From the NCBI GenBank assembly GCA_036563805.1, contig DATCLS010000056.1, positions 1 to 64,000 on the forward strand: a stretch of 64,000 bases of DNA, written 5' to 3'. Shown piece by piece: positions 1 to 7,725 of the stretch (positions are counted from its first letter, which is position 1; each line of letters starts with the position of its first letter). The notes beneath the pieces are model-generated. The model saw only the letters and a program-made list of their open reading frames with translations. It was not told the origin of the DNA and ran no database searches. The translations under genes were made by a program, and so were the position numbers. This DNA comes from DATCLS01 sp036563805 (lineage in GTDB: Bacteria; Actinomycetota; Acidimicrobiia; Acidimicrobiales; VFJN01).

Positions 1-182
1 GGACCCCCATCCGGGCCGGCCGGGCAGCCCGGGCGCGCCGGGCGAAAGGGGCGGGGCCGGCGGGCCGACGAGGCCGATGCCCTGGCCCACGGCGACCGCG
101 CCGTGGCCACGCTCGGACCCCGGTCCGGGCCGGCCGGGCAGCCCGGGCGCGCCGGGCGAAAGGGGCGGGGCCGGCGGGCCGA
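1..182. repeat. 68-bp direct repeat, 114 bp apart
   Basis: Bases 1-68 recur at 115-182 with only a small mismatch cluster near the eighth and ninth positions. The offset of 114 bp equals 38 codons, so the repeat is in frame within the first gene and duplicates a Gly/Pro/Arg-rich peptide containing GRPGSPGAPGERGG. The left copy runs to the window edge, so more copies may lie outside. Confidence 0.85.
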
Positions 183-913
183 GGCGCCCGGCCCGGGCGT
201 GGCGGCCGGGGCCGTGGTGGGCCAGAGCGCTGGCCGTGGTGGGCCTCGTCCTCGTCGCCGTCCTGCTGGCGCCCCCGCCGGTTGTGGACGCCTTCGTGGC
301 CCGTCGCGCCGCCCGCTACCAGGGCGAATGCGCCCGCTTCACCGGCCTCGACGCCACCGGCGGCTCGTGGCCGGCCGTCGCCCGGGCGGCCGCCGGCCGG
401 CTGCGCGACGTGACCGCCCAAGCCGACGAGATCCGCTTCGAGAACGGTTTCGCCATCCACGACGTCGACTTCCGGGCCGAGGAGCTCATCGGGCCGCCGC
501 TGCGGTTCGGCTGGGCCGAGAGCGACACCGTCGTCCGGGGCGGCGTGTCGTCGGCCTCCGTACTGTTCGACGACATCGAGCGGATCGTCGCCGGCTACGG
601 CGTGACCGTCGACCTGCGGAACGACGCCGGGTCGCTGGTGGCCGACGTCCAGGTCCCGCTGCTCGGCCCGGTGCCCACGACCGTCGAGTTGGCCGCCGTC
701 GACGGCGACCTCGAGCTGCGCTTCGTCGCCCTCGACGTGATCGAGCTGCCGTCGCTCCTCATCGCCTTCCCCGAGCCGGTCGAGCTGCGGGGCGTGGAGG
801 TCCGGGGCGGCGACCTGCGGGTCACGACGGCCGTCGACGGCACGATCCCGGCCGACGAGTGGGGATGCGACACCGCCGCCGAGGCGTCGGGCCCGACCCC
901 GCCGTCGGGCTAG
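2..913 (+). CDS. LmeA-like (DUF2993) lipid-binding membrane protein, possibly 5'-truncated
   Basis: The C-terminal ~200 residues resemble the DUF2993/LmeA family of phospholipid-binding proteins of the actinobacterial cell envelope: a beta-rich domain with ITAQA-like (here VTAQADEIRFENG) and VELRGVEVRGGDLRVT segments. A single membrane segment (ALAVVGLVLVAVLLA) precedes it, so the domain should lie outside the membrane. The N-terminus is a Pro/Gly/Arg-rich collagen-like stretch. The first in-frame ATG is at 77, but the frame is open back to base 2 and the peptide repeat continues there, so the true start may be upstream of the window. The family assignment is from recognition; function in this organism is inferred. 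It converges with rlmB. Confidence 0.65.
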   Translation, partial: DPHPGRPGSPGAPGERGGAGGPTRPMPWPTATAPWPRSDPGPGRPGSPGAPGERGGAGGPRRPARAWRPGPWWARALAVVGLVLVAVLLAPPPVVDAFVARRAARYQGECARFTGLDATGGSWPAVARAAAGRLRDVTAQADEIRFENGFAIHDVDFRAEELIGPPLRFGWAESDTVVRGGVSSASVLFDDIERIVAGYGVTVDLRNDAGSLVADVQVPLLGPVPTTVELAAVDGDLELRFVALDVIELPSLLIAFPEPVELRGVEVRGGDLRVTTAVDGTIPADEWGCDTAAEASGPTPPSG

Positions 914-943
914 GCCCGGCGCCCTCCCGGCCGAGGGCCGCGT

Positions 944-1816
944 CTACCGGCGGCGGGCGATCTCGAAGCAGGCCAGGGCGGCGGCCGCCGCCACGTTGAG
1001 CGAGCCGAGCCGGCCCCGCATGGGGATGGCGACCACCTGGTCGCACCGCTCCCGCACGAGGCGGGACAGCCCCCGGCCCTCGGCGCCGAGCACCAGGCAC
1101 ACCGGCCCGGTGGCCCCGGCCAGGTCGTGGAGCGGCGTGGGGGCGGCGCCGTCGAGCCCGACGACGTGCACGCCGGCGTCGCGCAGGCGGGCGATGGCCG
1201 ACGGCAGGCCGCCGACCAGGGCGATCGGCAGGTGCTCCACGGCTCCGGCCGCCGCCTTGGTAGCGGCCGGCGTCACGTGCACGGCCCGGTGCTTGGGGAG
1301 GACGGCTCCCGTCGCGCCGGCGCACTCGGCCGACCGCAGGACGGCGCCGAGGTTGCCCGGGTCGGTCACGCCGTCGAGGGCGACGAGGAACGGCGGCCCG
1401 GGTCGGTTCCACGGCCCCTGGCCGGCGACCAGGTCGTCGAGGTCGGCCTCGGGCAGGGGTGCGGCCAGCGCCAGCACGCCCTGGGGCGCCTCGCAGCGGG
1501 CCTGGGCGTCGAAACGGCCCCGCCCGACCTCCCGCACCGGCACCCGGGACGACTCGGCCAGCTCCACGATGTCGCGGAGGATGGGGGCGTCGTCGCGCTC
1601 GGTGGACAGCCACACCTCCCGCACCGGGCGGCGGCCGGCGGCCAGCAGCTCGCGCACCGCCTGCCGGCCCTCGACCTGGTCGCCGCCGAGCGAGCGGTCC
1701 GCCCCCCGGCGGCGGCCCCGGGGCCCGGCCGGGACGCTGCCCCGGGCCGGGACCTGGCGGGTGATGCGGGTCGGCGGCGGGCCGCCCCGCCGGCCGGGCT
1801 TGGCGGCGCGCCCCAT
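944..1816 (-). CDS. rlmB: 23S rRNA (guanosine-2'-O-)-methyltransferase RlmB, SPOUT/TrmH family
   Basis: This protein of 290 residues would methylate the ribose of a guanosine in the 23S rRNA peptidyl-transferase loop, using SAM. The substrate-binding N-domain begins at VEGRQAVRELL. The SPOUT knot carries the three family motifs NLGAVLRSAECAGA, LVLGAEGRGLS and IPMRGRLGSLNVAAA. An Arg/Pro-rich extension of ~50 residues precedes the fold. The ATG at 1816 was chosen because ispF ends only 17 nt upstream, and a longer frame reading through ispF in another frame is a shadow. It is the last gene of ispD-ispF-rlmB. The closest alternative is another TrmH-family tRNA/rRNA methylase. Confidence 0.9.
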   Translation of the reverse strand: MGRAAKPGRRGGPPPTRITRQVPARGSVPAGPRGRRRGADRSLGGDQVEGRQAVRELLAAGRRPVREVWLSTERDDAPILRDIVELAESSRVPVREVGRGRFDAQARCEAPQGVLALAAPLPEADLDDLVAGQGPWNRPGPPFLVALDGVTDPGNLGAVLRSAECAGATGAVLPKHRAVHVTPAATKAAAGAVEHLPIALVGGLPSAIARLRDAGVHVVGLDGAAPTPLHDLAGATGPVCLVLGAEGRGLSRLVRERCDQVVAIPMRGRLGSLNVAAAAALACFEIARRR

Positions 1817-1833
1817 CCCGCGGCGGGCCGGGC

Positions 1834-2493
1834 TCACCGGTCCCCCCGACGATCGGCGACCGGGTCCTCGGTCGAGGGCCGGGCGGCGGTCGAGGGTCGG
1901 GCGGCATCGGCGGCGGAGCCGCGGGCCGGGTCCCTGGACGCGAGGAGGGCGACGGCGAAGCAGGCGATCCCCTCGGCCCGGCCGAGCGCCCCCAGGCCCT
2001 CGGGTCGCTTGCCCTTGACCGTCACCGGGGCGCCGACGGTGGCCGTCATCCTGGCCTCGATCTCGGGGCGGCGGGGCGCCAGCTTGGGCTGCTCGAGCAC
2101 GACCGTGCAGTCGACGTTCAGCGGCTCCCACCCGGCGGACCGCACGTCGGCCACCGACCGGCGCAGGAGCTCGATCGAGTCGGCCCCGGCGTAGGCCGGG
2201 TCGGTGTCGGGGAAGGCCTGGCCGATGTCGCCGAGCCCGGCCGCCCCGAGCAGGGCGTCGGTCACGGCGTGGGCGATCACGTCGGCGTCGCTGTGCCCGG
2301 CCAGGCCCGGACCGTCGGCGAAGCGCACGCCCCCGAGGACCAGCACCCGGCCGGAATCGTCGGAGAACGGGTGGACATCGAACCCCTGGCCCACCCGCAG
2401 GCCGACGGCCGGGCTCGGGGTCCGGGCCTCGACGGCATCCGGGGCCGGGTTCGGGGCCGGCGCCGCGGACGACGGCGGCGACGGCTCGCTCAC
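1834..2493 (-). CDS. ispF: 2-C-methyl-D-erythritol 2,4-cyclodiphosphate synthase IspF
   Basis: This is the MEP-pathway enzyme that cyclises CDP-methylerythritol 2-phosphate with loss of CMP. The core is intact: metal ligands in GFDVHPF and GHSDADVIAHAVTDALLGAAGLGDIG, then FPDTDP and VKGKRPEGLGALGRAEGIACFAV. At 219 residues it exceeds the usual ~160 because of a Ser/Pro/Ala leader (~35 residues) and a charged tail (~30 residues). The GTG start at 2493 overlaps the ispD TGA as GTGA, which forces the start and implies translational coupling. Adjacent ispD supplies the preceding pathway activity. Confidence 0.92.
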   Translation of the reverse strand: MSEPSPPSSAAPAPNPAPDAVEARTPSPAVGLRVGQGFDVHPFSDDSGRVLVLGGVRFADGPGLAGHSDADVIAHAVTDALLGAAGLGDIGQAFPDTDPAYAGADSIELLRRSVADVRSAGWEPLNVDCTVVLEQPKLAPRRPEIEARMTATVGAPVTVKGKRPEGLGALGRAEGIACFAVALLASRDPARGSAADAARPSTAARPSTEDPVADRRGDR

Positions 2494-3125
2494 GGCGCCG
2501 GCTCGGCGCGCAGGAGCGCCTCGGCCACGACCAGGTCGGCGGGGTGGGTGAGCTTGAGGTTGGAGGGCGGGCCGTCCACGACGACCACATTGCCACCTGC
2601 GGCCTCGACCAGCGACGCGTCGTCGGTCGACTCCGCCCCTTGCGCGTGGGCCGCCCGGAGCGCGCCGGCCCGGAACGCCTGGGGCGTCTGCACCGCCACC
2701 AGCTCGTCCCGCGGCACGCTCCCGCCGGTCCGCCGCCGCAGCGTGTCGGTCACGGGCACCCCGGGCACGGCGGCGTCCGCGCCCCGGCGCACGGCCTCGA
2801 TCACGGCCACGAACAGGTCCCGGCCGGCGAGCGGCCGGGCGCCGTCGTGGACGACGACGACGGCGGCCTCGGGCGGCACCGCGGCCAGCCCGGCCCGCAC
2901 CGAGCCCGAGCGGGTGGCGGCCCCGGCCACGACCCGGTCGGCGCCGGGCTCGGGCTTGGCGGCCCGGTCGGCGGGCACGACCGCCACGACCCCGTCGGCC
3001 ACCGACCGCGCCGCGTCCAGCGACCAGTCGAGCACGCGACGGCCGCCCAGCGGCTCGTACTGCTTGGGTCGGCCGAACCGGGTCCCGGCGCCGGCCGCCA
3101 CCACGATCGCCCACACCGGGTCCAT
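2490..3125 (-). CDS. ispD: 2-C-methyl-D-erythritol 4-phosphate cytidylyltransferase IspD
   Basis: This enzyme of 211 residues transfers CMP to methylerythritol 4-phosphate in isoprenoid synthesis. The nucleotide-binding signature AAGAGTRFGRPKQYEPLGG is at the N-terminus, with HDGARPL, QTPQAFR and PSNLKLTHPADL further on. ATG 3125 places the signature at residue ~9 as in homologues; an upstream in-frame start at 3290 would add an unsupported repeat-derived leader. It is the first gene of ispD-ispF-rlmB. A CarD-type regulator often found upstream in actinobacteria is absent here, with a repeat array and a TetR gene instead. Confidence 0.93.
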   Translation of the reverse strand: MDPVWAIVVAAGAGTRFGRPKQYEPLGGRRVLDWSLDAARSVADGVVAVVPADRAAKPEPGADRVVAGAATRSGSVRAGLAAVPPEAAVVVVHDGARPLAGRDLFVAVIEAVRRGADAAVPGVPVTDTLRRRTGGSVPRDELVAVQTPQAFRAGALRAAHAQGAESTDDASLVEAAGGNVVVVDGPPSNLKLTHPADLVVAEALLRAEPAP

Positions 3126-3135
3126 GACGGCGCCG

Positions 3136-3141
3136 AGGCTA
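3136..3141 (-). promoter_or_regulatory. Candidate -10 (TAGCCT) for ispD-ispF-rlmB
   Basis: TAGCCT fits the TAnnnT consensus and ends 10 nt before the ispD ATG. This would give a leader of only two or three nucleotides. No convincing -35 was seen. Confidence 0.35.
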
Positions 3142-3396
3142 CCGCCCCGGCGGGTCCGGGCCCCCGGCGGGCGGCTCGCCGGACGGCGCGCCGGCCCGTT
3201 CGCGGGCCCGGACCGCCAGCTCCCGGCGCCACGCGTCAGGCCCCGCAACCCGATCTGAGGCCCCGCCTGCCCCCAGCCAGCCACCGACACCGAACCATCA
3301 GGCTGGGCGGCCCAGCGTCGGGCCTGCCGAGGGATCGGCTCGGGCCCGACCGATCAGCCGGTCAGCTTCGGCGCCGCACCGTCGGGCCCGCCGCCC

Positions 3397-3594
3397 GACG
3401 TGAAGCCCGGCCCCTGGCCGCACCGTCGGCTCCCGGCGCCACGCCATCAGACCCCGCCGCCCGACGTGAAGCCCGGCCCCTGGCCGCACCGTCGGCTCCC
3501 GGCGCCACGCCATCAGACGCCGCGGCCCGACGTGAAGCCCGGCCCCTGGCCGCACCGTCGGCTCCCGGCGCCACGCCATCAGACGCCGCGGCCC
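3397..3594. repeat. 66-bp tandem repeat, three copies
   Basis: Units begin at 3397, 3463 and 3529 with GACGTGAAGCCCGGCCCCTG. They are nearly identical, apart from a few differences at the unit ends, and a fourth unit degenerates after 3595. Copies are contiguous without spacers. Each contains GCACCGTCGGCTCCCGGCGC. The period is 22 codons, so spurious frames cross the array on both strands. A role in recombination, protein binding or transcription is unknown. Confidence 0.92.
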
Positions 3595-3634
3595 GGCGTC
3601 GGAGCCGACTGGGCCCGGCGAGGGGTGCGGCCGG

Positions 3635-4273
3635 TCAGCCCTCGGCGCCGGACAGCCGGCTCTCGGGCGCCAGCTGGCTCAACCCCGACCAGGCGAAGGC
3701 GTGGAAGTAGTCGACGATCTCCTGGCGGGTGAGGTGCGGGTTCTGGCGCCACCAGCGCTCGAGCTGCTCGCCGGCGCCGGACAGCGCGTGGGCGAACGCC
3801 TCGACCTTCTGGCGGGGTGCGTGGGGCACGGCGTCGTGGATGAGGTCGGCGAGCGCGGTGATGGTGGCGAACCGCATGCGCAGCGCCTCCTCGGCGACAT
3901 GGCCGGTCACGGCCACGCCCCGGAACATCACGGCCCAACGATCGGGGTCCGCCTCGATGAAGGCGAAGCAGGCGTCAAGCCCCGCATACAGCCGTTGTTC
4001 GAGGTTGTCGACACCATCGACACCCTCGGCCACGGCGAACTCGAACCGCTCGCGCGCCCTCCGAACGCAGGCGAGATAGATCCCCTCCTTCGACCCGAAA
4101 TGGTCGTAGACGACCGGCCGGGTTATGCCGGCGGCCTTGGCTATTCGCTCGATGGACGTACCGTCGTAGCCGTATTCGGCGAATAGGACTTCTGCCACGT
4201 TCAAGAGCTGCTCGACACGTGCGGCACGCGCCATGCGGCGACCGGTGGGTTTGGTCGCTGCGCTGGCTGGCAT
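3635..4273 (-). CDS. TetR/AcrR family transcriptional regulator
   Basis: The protein is 212 residues. A helix-turn-helix domain lies at residues ~20-65 (VAEVLFAEYGYDGTSIERIA, then GITRPVVYDHFGSKEGIYL), followed by an all-helical ligand domain with a YFHAFAWSGL end. ATG 4273 was chosen over the longer frame (4303) because GGGAGG lies about 8 nt upstream of it. It is divergent from the lipase-fold gene, and the AT-rich 274-bp spacer holds promoter-like elements and inverted repeats, so local and self regulation is likely. The ligand cannot be told from sequence. Confidence 0.88.
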   Translation of the reverse strand: MPASAATKPTGRRMARAARVEQLLNVAEVLFAEYGYDGTSIERIAKAAGITRPVVYDHFGSKEGIYLACVRRARERFEFAVAEGVDGVDNLEQRLYAGLDACFAFIEADPDRWAVMFRGVAVTGHVAEEALRMRFATITALADLIHDAVPHAPRQKVEAFAHALSGAGEQLERWWRQNPHLTRQEIVDYFHAFAWSGLSQLAPESRLSGAEG

Positions 4274-4329
4274 CGATGGTGATCCTCCCGACAAGTCCTG
4301 CAAAACCCAAAGTCCCCATGACCAGGATC

Positions 4330-4372
4330 TTGACGGTTACGCGACTGTAGGTTACGGTTGCGCAACGTGTAG
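4330..4372. promoter_or_regulatory. Promoter/operator region of the TetR-lipase divergent pair
   Basis: On the + strand TTGACG (4330-4335) is followed after 17 nt by TACGGT (4353-4358), a plausible -35/-10. Two related blocks, GTTACGCGACTGTAG (4336-4350) and GTTGCGCAACGTGTAG (4357-4372), repeat with a 21-bp step. The second contains the perfect palindrome GTTGCGCAAC (4357-4366). Tandem sites one or two helical turns apart suit a TetR dimer-of-dimers. The sequence is seen; binding is inferred. Confidence 0.5.
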
Positions 4373-4382
4373 ATAATAGCAC

Positions 4383-4417
4383 GATCCGTGATCCCATTAC
4401 GGTGGGGATCACGGATC
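4383..4417. promoter_or_regulatory. Perfect 13-bp inverted repeat (operator or stem-loop)
   Basis: GATCCGTGATCCC (4383-4395) and its exact complement GGGATCACGGATC (4405-4417) flank a 9-nt loop. It lies between the divergent TetR and lipase-fold genes, downstream of the candidate + strand promoter, so it could be an operator or the 5'-leader hairpin of the lipase-fold mRNA. Confidence 0.6.
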
Positions 4418-4547
4418 CCGGTCGTGCGTGGTCGCAATGAGCGACTCTGTGTGATCACTCGACCACTGAACGGGGAAACGTCGATTCGGCGTCTGGGGAA
4501 ACGGCAGTCCGCGGGATTCATGACGCCCGGGCGGGCTCGGGGGAGCG

Positions 4548-5726
4548 ATGGGGGTCACGCGGCGATCGTCGATGCGCAGGGAGCCGGTGCTGGTCTCGGC
4601 CATCCGGGCCGCCGGGGCCGGGGGCCCGCCGGCCGGGGCCGACGGCTTCTACGCGCCGCCGGCCGCCCTGCCGGCCGAGCCGGGCGCGCTCGTGCGGGCC
4701 GAGCGCACCACCGTGTCGCTCCTGCCGGGCTGGGCCCTGCCCGCCACCGACGCCTGGCGGCTCATGTACCGGTCGACCTCCGCCACCGGCGAGCCGGTGG
4801 GCGTCACGGCCACGCTCCTCGTCCCCTGGGCGGCCCCTCCCCCGTCCCGTGACGGTGGGCGGGCGGTGGTGGCGTACGCCGTCGGGGGGCACGGGCTCGG
4901 CGAGCAGTGCACGCCGAGCGTCCAACTCCACCACGGCACCCAGGTCGAGCTGGCGGTCATCGCCGCCCACCTGGCGCAGGGCTGGGCCGTCGTCGTCACC
5001 GACTACCAGCGCTCCCCCGGCCACGCGTTCCTGAACGCGGCGGCGTCGGCCCACGCCGTGCTCGACGCGGTCCGGGCCGCCCGCCGGGTGCCGGGCGCCG
5101 GCCTGGACGCCGGCCCGGTGGGCATCGCCGGCTACGGGCCGGGCGGGGCGGCGGCGGCCGCCGCCGCCGAGCGCCACCCCGCCTACGCCCCCGAGCTCGA
5201 CCTGCGGGGCGTGACGGCCGGCGCCGCGCCCGCCAACCTGGCCGCCGTGCTGGCGGCGGCCGACGGCACCGCCCACGCCGGGCTGGTGCCGGCCGCCCTG
5301 GCCGGGCTGCACGCCGCCTACCCCGACCTCGGCCTCGAAGCGCTCACGCCGGCCGGCCGCAGCGCCTTGCAGGTCGCCGCCCGGCGGTGCCTGCCCGACG
5401 TCCTCGACCGGTGGGCCGGCCGGCCCACCGCCGAGCTGGTCGGCGCCGGCGGGCTGGCGGCGCTGCTCGCCGCCGCGCCGGCGTGGCGGGCCCGGCTGGA
5501 CGACCAGCGCCTCGGCCGTCGCACCCCCCGGGCCCCGGTGCTGCTGTACCACGGCCTGGGCGACCCCATCGTCCCCTACGGCGTCGTGCACCGGCTGGCC
5601 GACGACTGGCGGAGCCGGGGCGCCGACGTCCAGCTCGCCGCCTACCCGGTCGCGGTCCACGGCGGCGCCCTTGTCGAGGCCGTCCCCCAGGTCCACCACT
5701 GGCTCGGCCGCCACCTCGCCCCCTGA
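4548..5726 (+). CDS. Secretory-lipase (LIP) family alpha/beta-hydrolase lacking the nucleophile serine
   Basis: The 392-residue protein follows the LIP family closely: WRLMYRSTSATGEPVGVTATLLVP, then GGHGLGEQCTPS, then VVVTDYQRSPGHAFLN, a nucleophile elbow, HGLGDPIVPY carrying the acid, and AVHGGAL carrying the histidine. At the elbow, where the family has GYSQGG, this protein reads GYGPGG with a GGG codon, so the catalytic serine is glycine. There is no signal peptide. It may be a non-catalytic binder or a dead enzyme. ATG 4548 has GGGGGAG a few bases upstream; ATG 4572 is an alternative. It is probably controlled by the divergent TetR gene. Confidence 0.8.
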   Translation: MGVTRRSSMRREPVLVSAIRAAGAGGPPAGADGFYAPPAALPAEPGALVRAERTTVSLLPGWALPATDAWRLMYRSTSATGEPVGVTATLLVPWAAPPPSRDGGRAVVAYAVGGHGLGEQCTPSVQLHHGTQVELAVIAAHLAQGWAVVVTDYQRSPGHAFLNAAASAHAVLDAVRAARRVPGAGLDAGPVGIAGYGPGGAAAAAAAERHPAYAPELDLRGVTAGAAPANLAAVLAAADGTAHAGLVPAALAGLHAAYPDLGLEALTPAGRSALQVAARRCLPDVLDRWAGRPTAELVGAGGLAALLAAAPAWRARLDDQRLGRRTPRAPVLLYHGLGDPIVPYGVVHRLADDWRSRGADVQLAAYPVAVHGGALVEAVPQVHHWLGRHLAP

Positions 5727-5875
5727 CCCGGCCCGGCGGGCCAGGGCGGCGGGCGGGGGCGATCGCTCGGGGAGATGGTCCAGGACGGGCCAGGTGACGG
5801 CCCAGCCGACGGAGCCCGGCGCACGACCAGGGGTGTGGCCAGGCCACCAGCCGGGACGCGCCCGCCCGTCATCGT

Positions 5876-5881
5876 TATCGT
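5876..5881 (+). promoter_or_regulatory. -10 element of the Crp-family gene (leaderless)
   Basis: TATCGT ends 8 nt before ATG 5890 (5 nt before GTG 5887). Transcription would begin at or next to the start codon. No Shine-Dalgarno sequence is present. Confidence 0.5.
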
Positions 5882-5889
5882 TCCCGGTG

Positions 5890-6549
5890 ATGACCCCCAC
5901 CGATCTGCTCGCCAACGTCCCCCTGTTCGACGACCTGACCCCCTCTGAGCTCGAGGAGCTGGCCAAGGCCAGCGAGGTCCAGGACCTTCGGCGGGGCGAC
6001 GTCGTCTTCCGGGAGGGCGACGAGCCGGACTGCCTGTACGTGGTCGTCGAGGGCCGGATCGCCATCGCCAATCGCTCGTCGGACGGCCGGGAGTCGGTGG
6101 TGGCGCTGATGGAGCACGGGGACCTGTTCGGCGAGATGGGTCTGTTCGAGCGGCTCGGCCGCTCGGCCGAGGCCCGGGCGCTGGAGCCGTCGCAGGTGGT
6201 GGTCATCGCCTACGAGCCGATCCGCCGGATCTACGAGCAGCGACCCGAGCTGCTGTGGGGGGTCGTCGAGCTGCTGGCCGGGCGCCTCCGCAACATGGAC
6301 CTGGCGCTGGCCGACAGCGTGTTCCTCGACGTGACCGGGCGCACCGCCAAGCGGCTGCTCGAGATGGCGGGCGGCCAGGAGGAGTTCACGCTGCCCGTCA
6401 CCCAGGAGGAGCTGGCCGCCATGGTCGGCGCCTCCCGCGAGCGGGTCAACAAGGCCATCGCCAGCTTCGTGCGGCTGGGCTGGATCGCCCAGGCCGACCG
6501 CCGCTACCGGATCACCGACCGCGAGCAGCTCGAGCGCCGGGCCCGCTAG
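5890..6549 (+). CDS. Crp/Fnr family transcriptional regulator
   Basis: The protein is 219 residues. Residues ~5-120 form a cyclic-nucleotide-binding beta-roll, including the phosphate-binding cassette FGEMGLFERLGRSAEARA with the Glu and Arg-Ser that contact cNMP in Crp. A dimerisation helix follows, then a winged helix with TQEELAAMVGASRERVNKAI as the recognition unit. There are no cysteines for an Fnr-type cluster. cAMP is the likely ligand by comparison with actinobacterial Crp; that is inference. GTG 5887 is an alternative start. It stands alone and converges with disA. Confidence 0.9.
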   Translation: MTPTDLLANVPLFDDLTPSELEELAKASEVQDLRRGDVVFREGDEPDCLYVVVEGRIAIANRSSDGRESVVALMEHGDLFGEMGLFERLGRSAEARALEPSQVVVIAYEPIRRIYEQRPELLWGVVELLAGRLRNMDLALADSVFLDVTGRTAKRLLEMAGGQEEFTLPVTQEELAAMVGASRERVNKAIASFVRLGWIAQADRRYRITDREQLERRAR

Positions 6550-6554
6550 CGAGG

Positions 6555-6573
6555 CGCGACCGAAGCGGTCGCG
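6555..6573. terminator. Stem-loop between Crp-family gene and disA
   Basis: CGCGACCG and CGGTCGCG pair around a 3-nt loop just after the Crp stop codon. A second GC palindrome (GGCCCGGG/CCCGGGCC, 6608-6624) lies before the disA end, suiting termination of the convergent transcripts. No U-run. Confidence 0.5.
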
Positions 6574-6642
6574 AGCGACGCACCCACCGACCGGCCGCCG
6601 GCCAGCCGGCCCGGGCCCCGGGCCCGCCGGCCCCGACGCCCC

Positions 6643-7716
6643 TCAGCTGTACCGGTCGAGGATGCTCGTCTCGGCCAGGCGCGACAGCCCCTCCTTGATG
6701 GCCCGGGCCCGGGCGCTGCCCACCCCGGTCACCTCGTCGAGGTCGTCGATCGTGGCCCGCATGATCTTCTGCAGCGTGCCGAACCGGCTGACGATGCGCT
6801 CGATGACCGACTCGGGCAGTCGGGGGATGCGCGACAGCAGCCGGTAGCCCCGGGGCTGCACGCTCGTGTCGAGGTCGACGGCGCTGCCGGGCAGGTGCAG
6901 GGTCTGGCCGACGGCCTTGAGGTCGAGCAGCTCCTCGGTGCTCATCGCGGACAGGGCTTCCATCGCCTGGTCGAGCTGCCACCCCGACTCGGGGTGGAAG
7001 TAGTCGAGGATCACGAGGCGGCGGTCGTCCTCGACGCCGCCCATCAGCTCCTCGAGCTGGAGCTTGACCAGCCGGCCGTCGACGCCCAGCTCGACGATGT
7101 CGCTGGCGATCTCGTCCGCGATGCGGCGGACCATCTCGGTGCGCTGCAGCACGCTGACGACGTCGCGCACGGTGACGAGGTCTTCGACCTCGAGCGCCGA
7201 GAGGGCCGCCGACACGGTGTCGAGCCGGTTGCGGTAGCGCTCGAGCGTCTGCAGCGCCTGGTTGGCCCGGACCAGCAGCCGGGGGATCGTCTCGAGCGGG
7301 TGCTTCTCGTCGCCGACGTAGACGGCGATGATCGACATGTCCTCGGACACCGAGATGACCGGGACGTTGATCGAGCGGGCCACCCGCTCGGCCGTGCGGT
7401 GCCGGGTGCCGGTCTCGGACGTCGGCACGTTGGGATTGGGCACCAAGTGGACGTTGGCCCGGGCGATGCGACTGGCATCGCTGGCGAGGATGATGGCGCC
7501 GTCCATCTTCGCCAGCTCGGACAATCGCTGGGGGCTGAAGGCGGCGTCGAGCAGGAACCCGCCCGAGCAGATGTTCAACACCTCGGGCCCGTCGCCCACC
7601 ACGATCAGCGCCCCCATGTTGGCCTGGAGGATGCGATCGATGCCCTCGCGCAACAGGGTGCCGGGCGCGACGGCGGCGAGAGCCTTCATGAGCTCTGGGC
7701 TCGGCCGCGCTGCCAC
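6643..7716 (-). CDS. disA: DNA integrity scanning diadenylate cyclase DisA
   Basis: DisA makes c-di-AMP from two ATP and pauses at branched DNA. The 357-residue length matches the family. The DAC domain shows the DGAIILA motif and GTRHRTAERVA (the RHR motif), both needed for catalysis. A helical linker follows, and the C-terminal DNA-binding helix-hairpin-helix domain includes DDLDEVTGVGSARARAIKEGL. It starts 9 nt after the radA stop, the usual actinobacterial pairing, so DNA-repair and second-messenger functions are co-transcribed. All key residues are present. Confidence 0.95.
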   Translation of the reverse strand: MAARPSPELMKALAAVAPGTLLREGIDRILQANMGALIVVGDGPEVLNICSGGFLLDAAFSPQRLSELAKMDGAIILASDASRIARANVHLVPNPNVPTSETGTRHRTAERVARSINVPVISVSEDMSIIAVYVGDEKHPLETIPRLLVRANQALQTLERYRNRLDTVSAALSALEVEDLVTVRDVVSVLQRTEMVRRIADEIASDIVELGVDGRLVKLQLEELMGGVEDDRRLVILDYFHPESGWQLDQAMEALSAMSTEELLDLKAVGQTLHLPGSAVDLDTSVQPRGYRLLSRIPRLPESVIERIVSRFGTLQKIMRATIDDLDEVTGVGSARARAIKEGLSRLAETSILDRYS

Positions 7717-7725
7717 GGCGCAATG

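Larger units (their letters stand above)
3126..3634. other. Gene-free stretch dominated by repeats
   Basis: This 509-bp gap between ispD and the TetR gene contains no supportable gene. Its right part is the 66-bp tandem array. A degenerate relative of the unit (CTCCCGGCGCCACGCGTCAG) sits at about 3219-3239. All six frames are open across the array only because the period is a multiple of three. Confidence 0.7.

Noticed and set aside
3397..3594. Possible CRISPR array
   Set aside because: Units are 66 bp, contiguous, and have no unique spacers; no cas genes are present.
2204..3710. Long + strand frames across ispD/ispF
   Set aside because: Antisense shadows; ispD and ispF motifs are complete on the minus strand.
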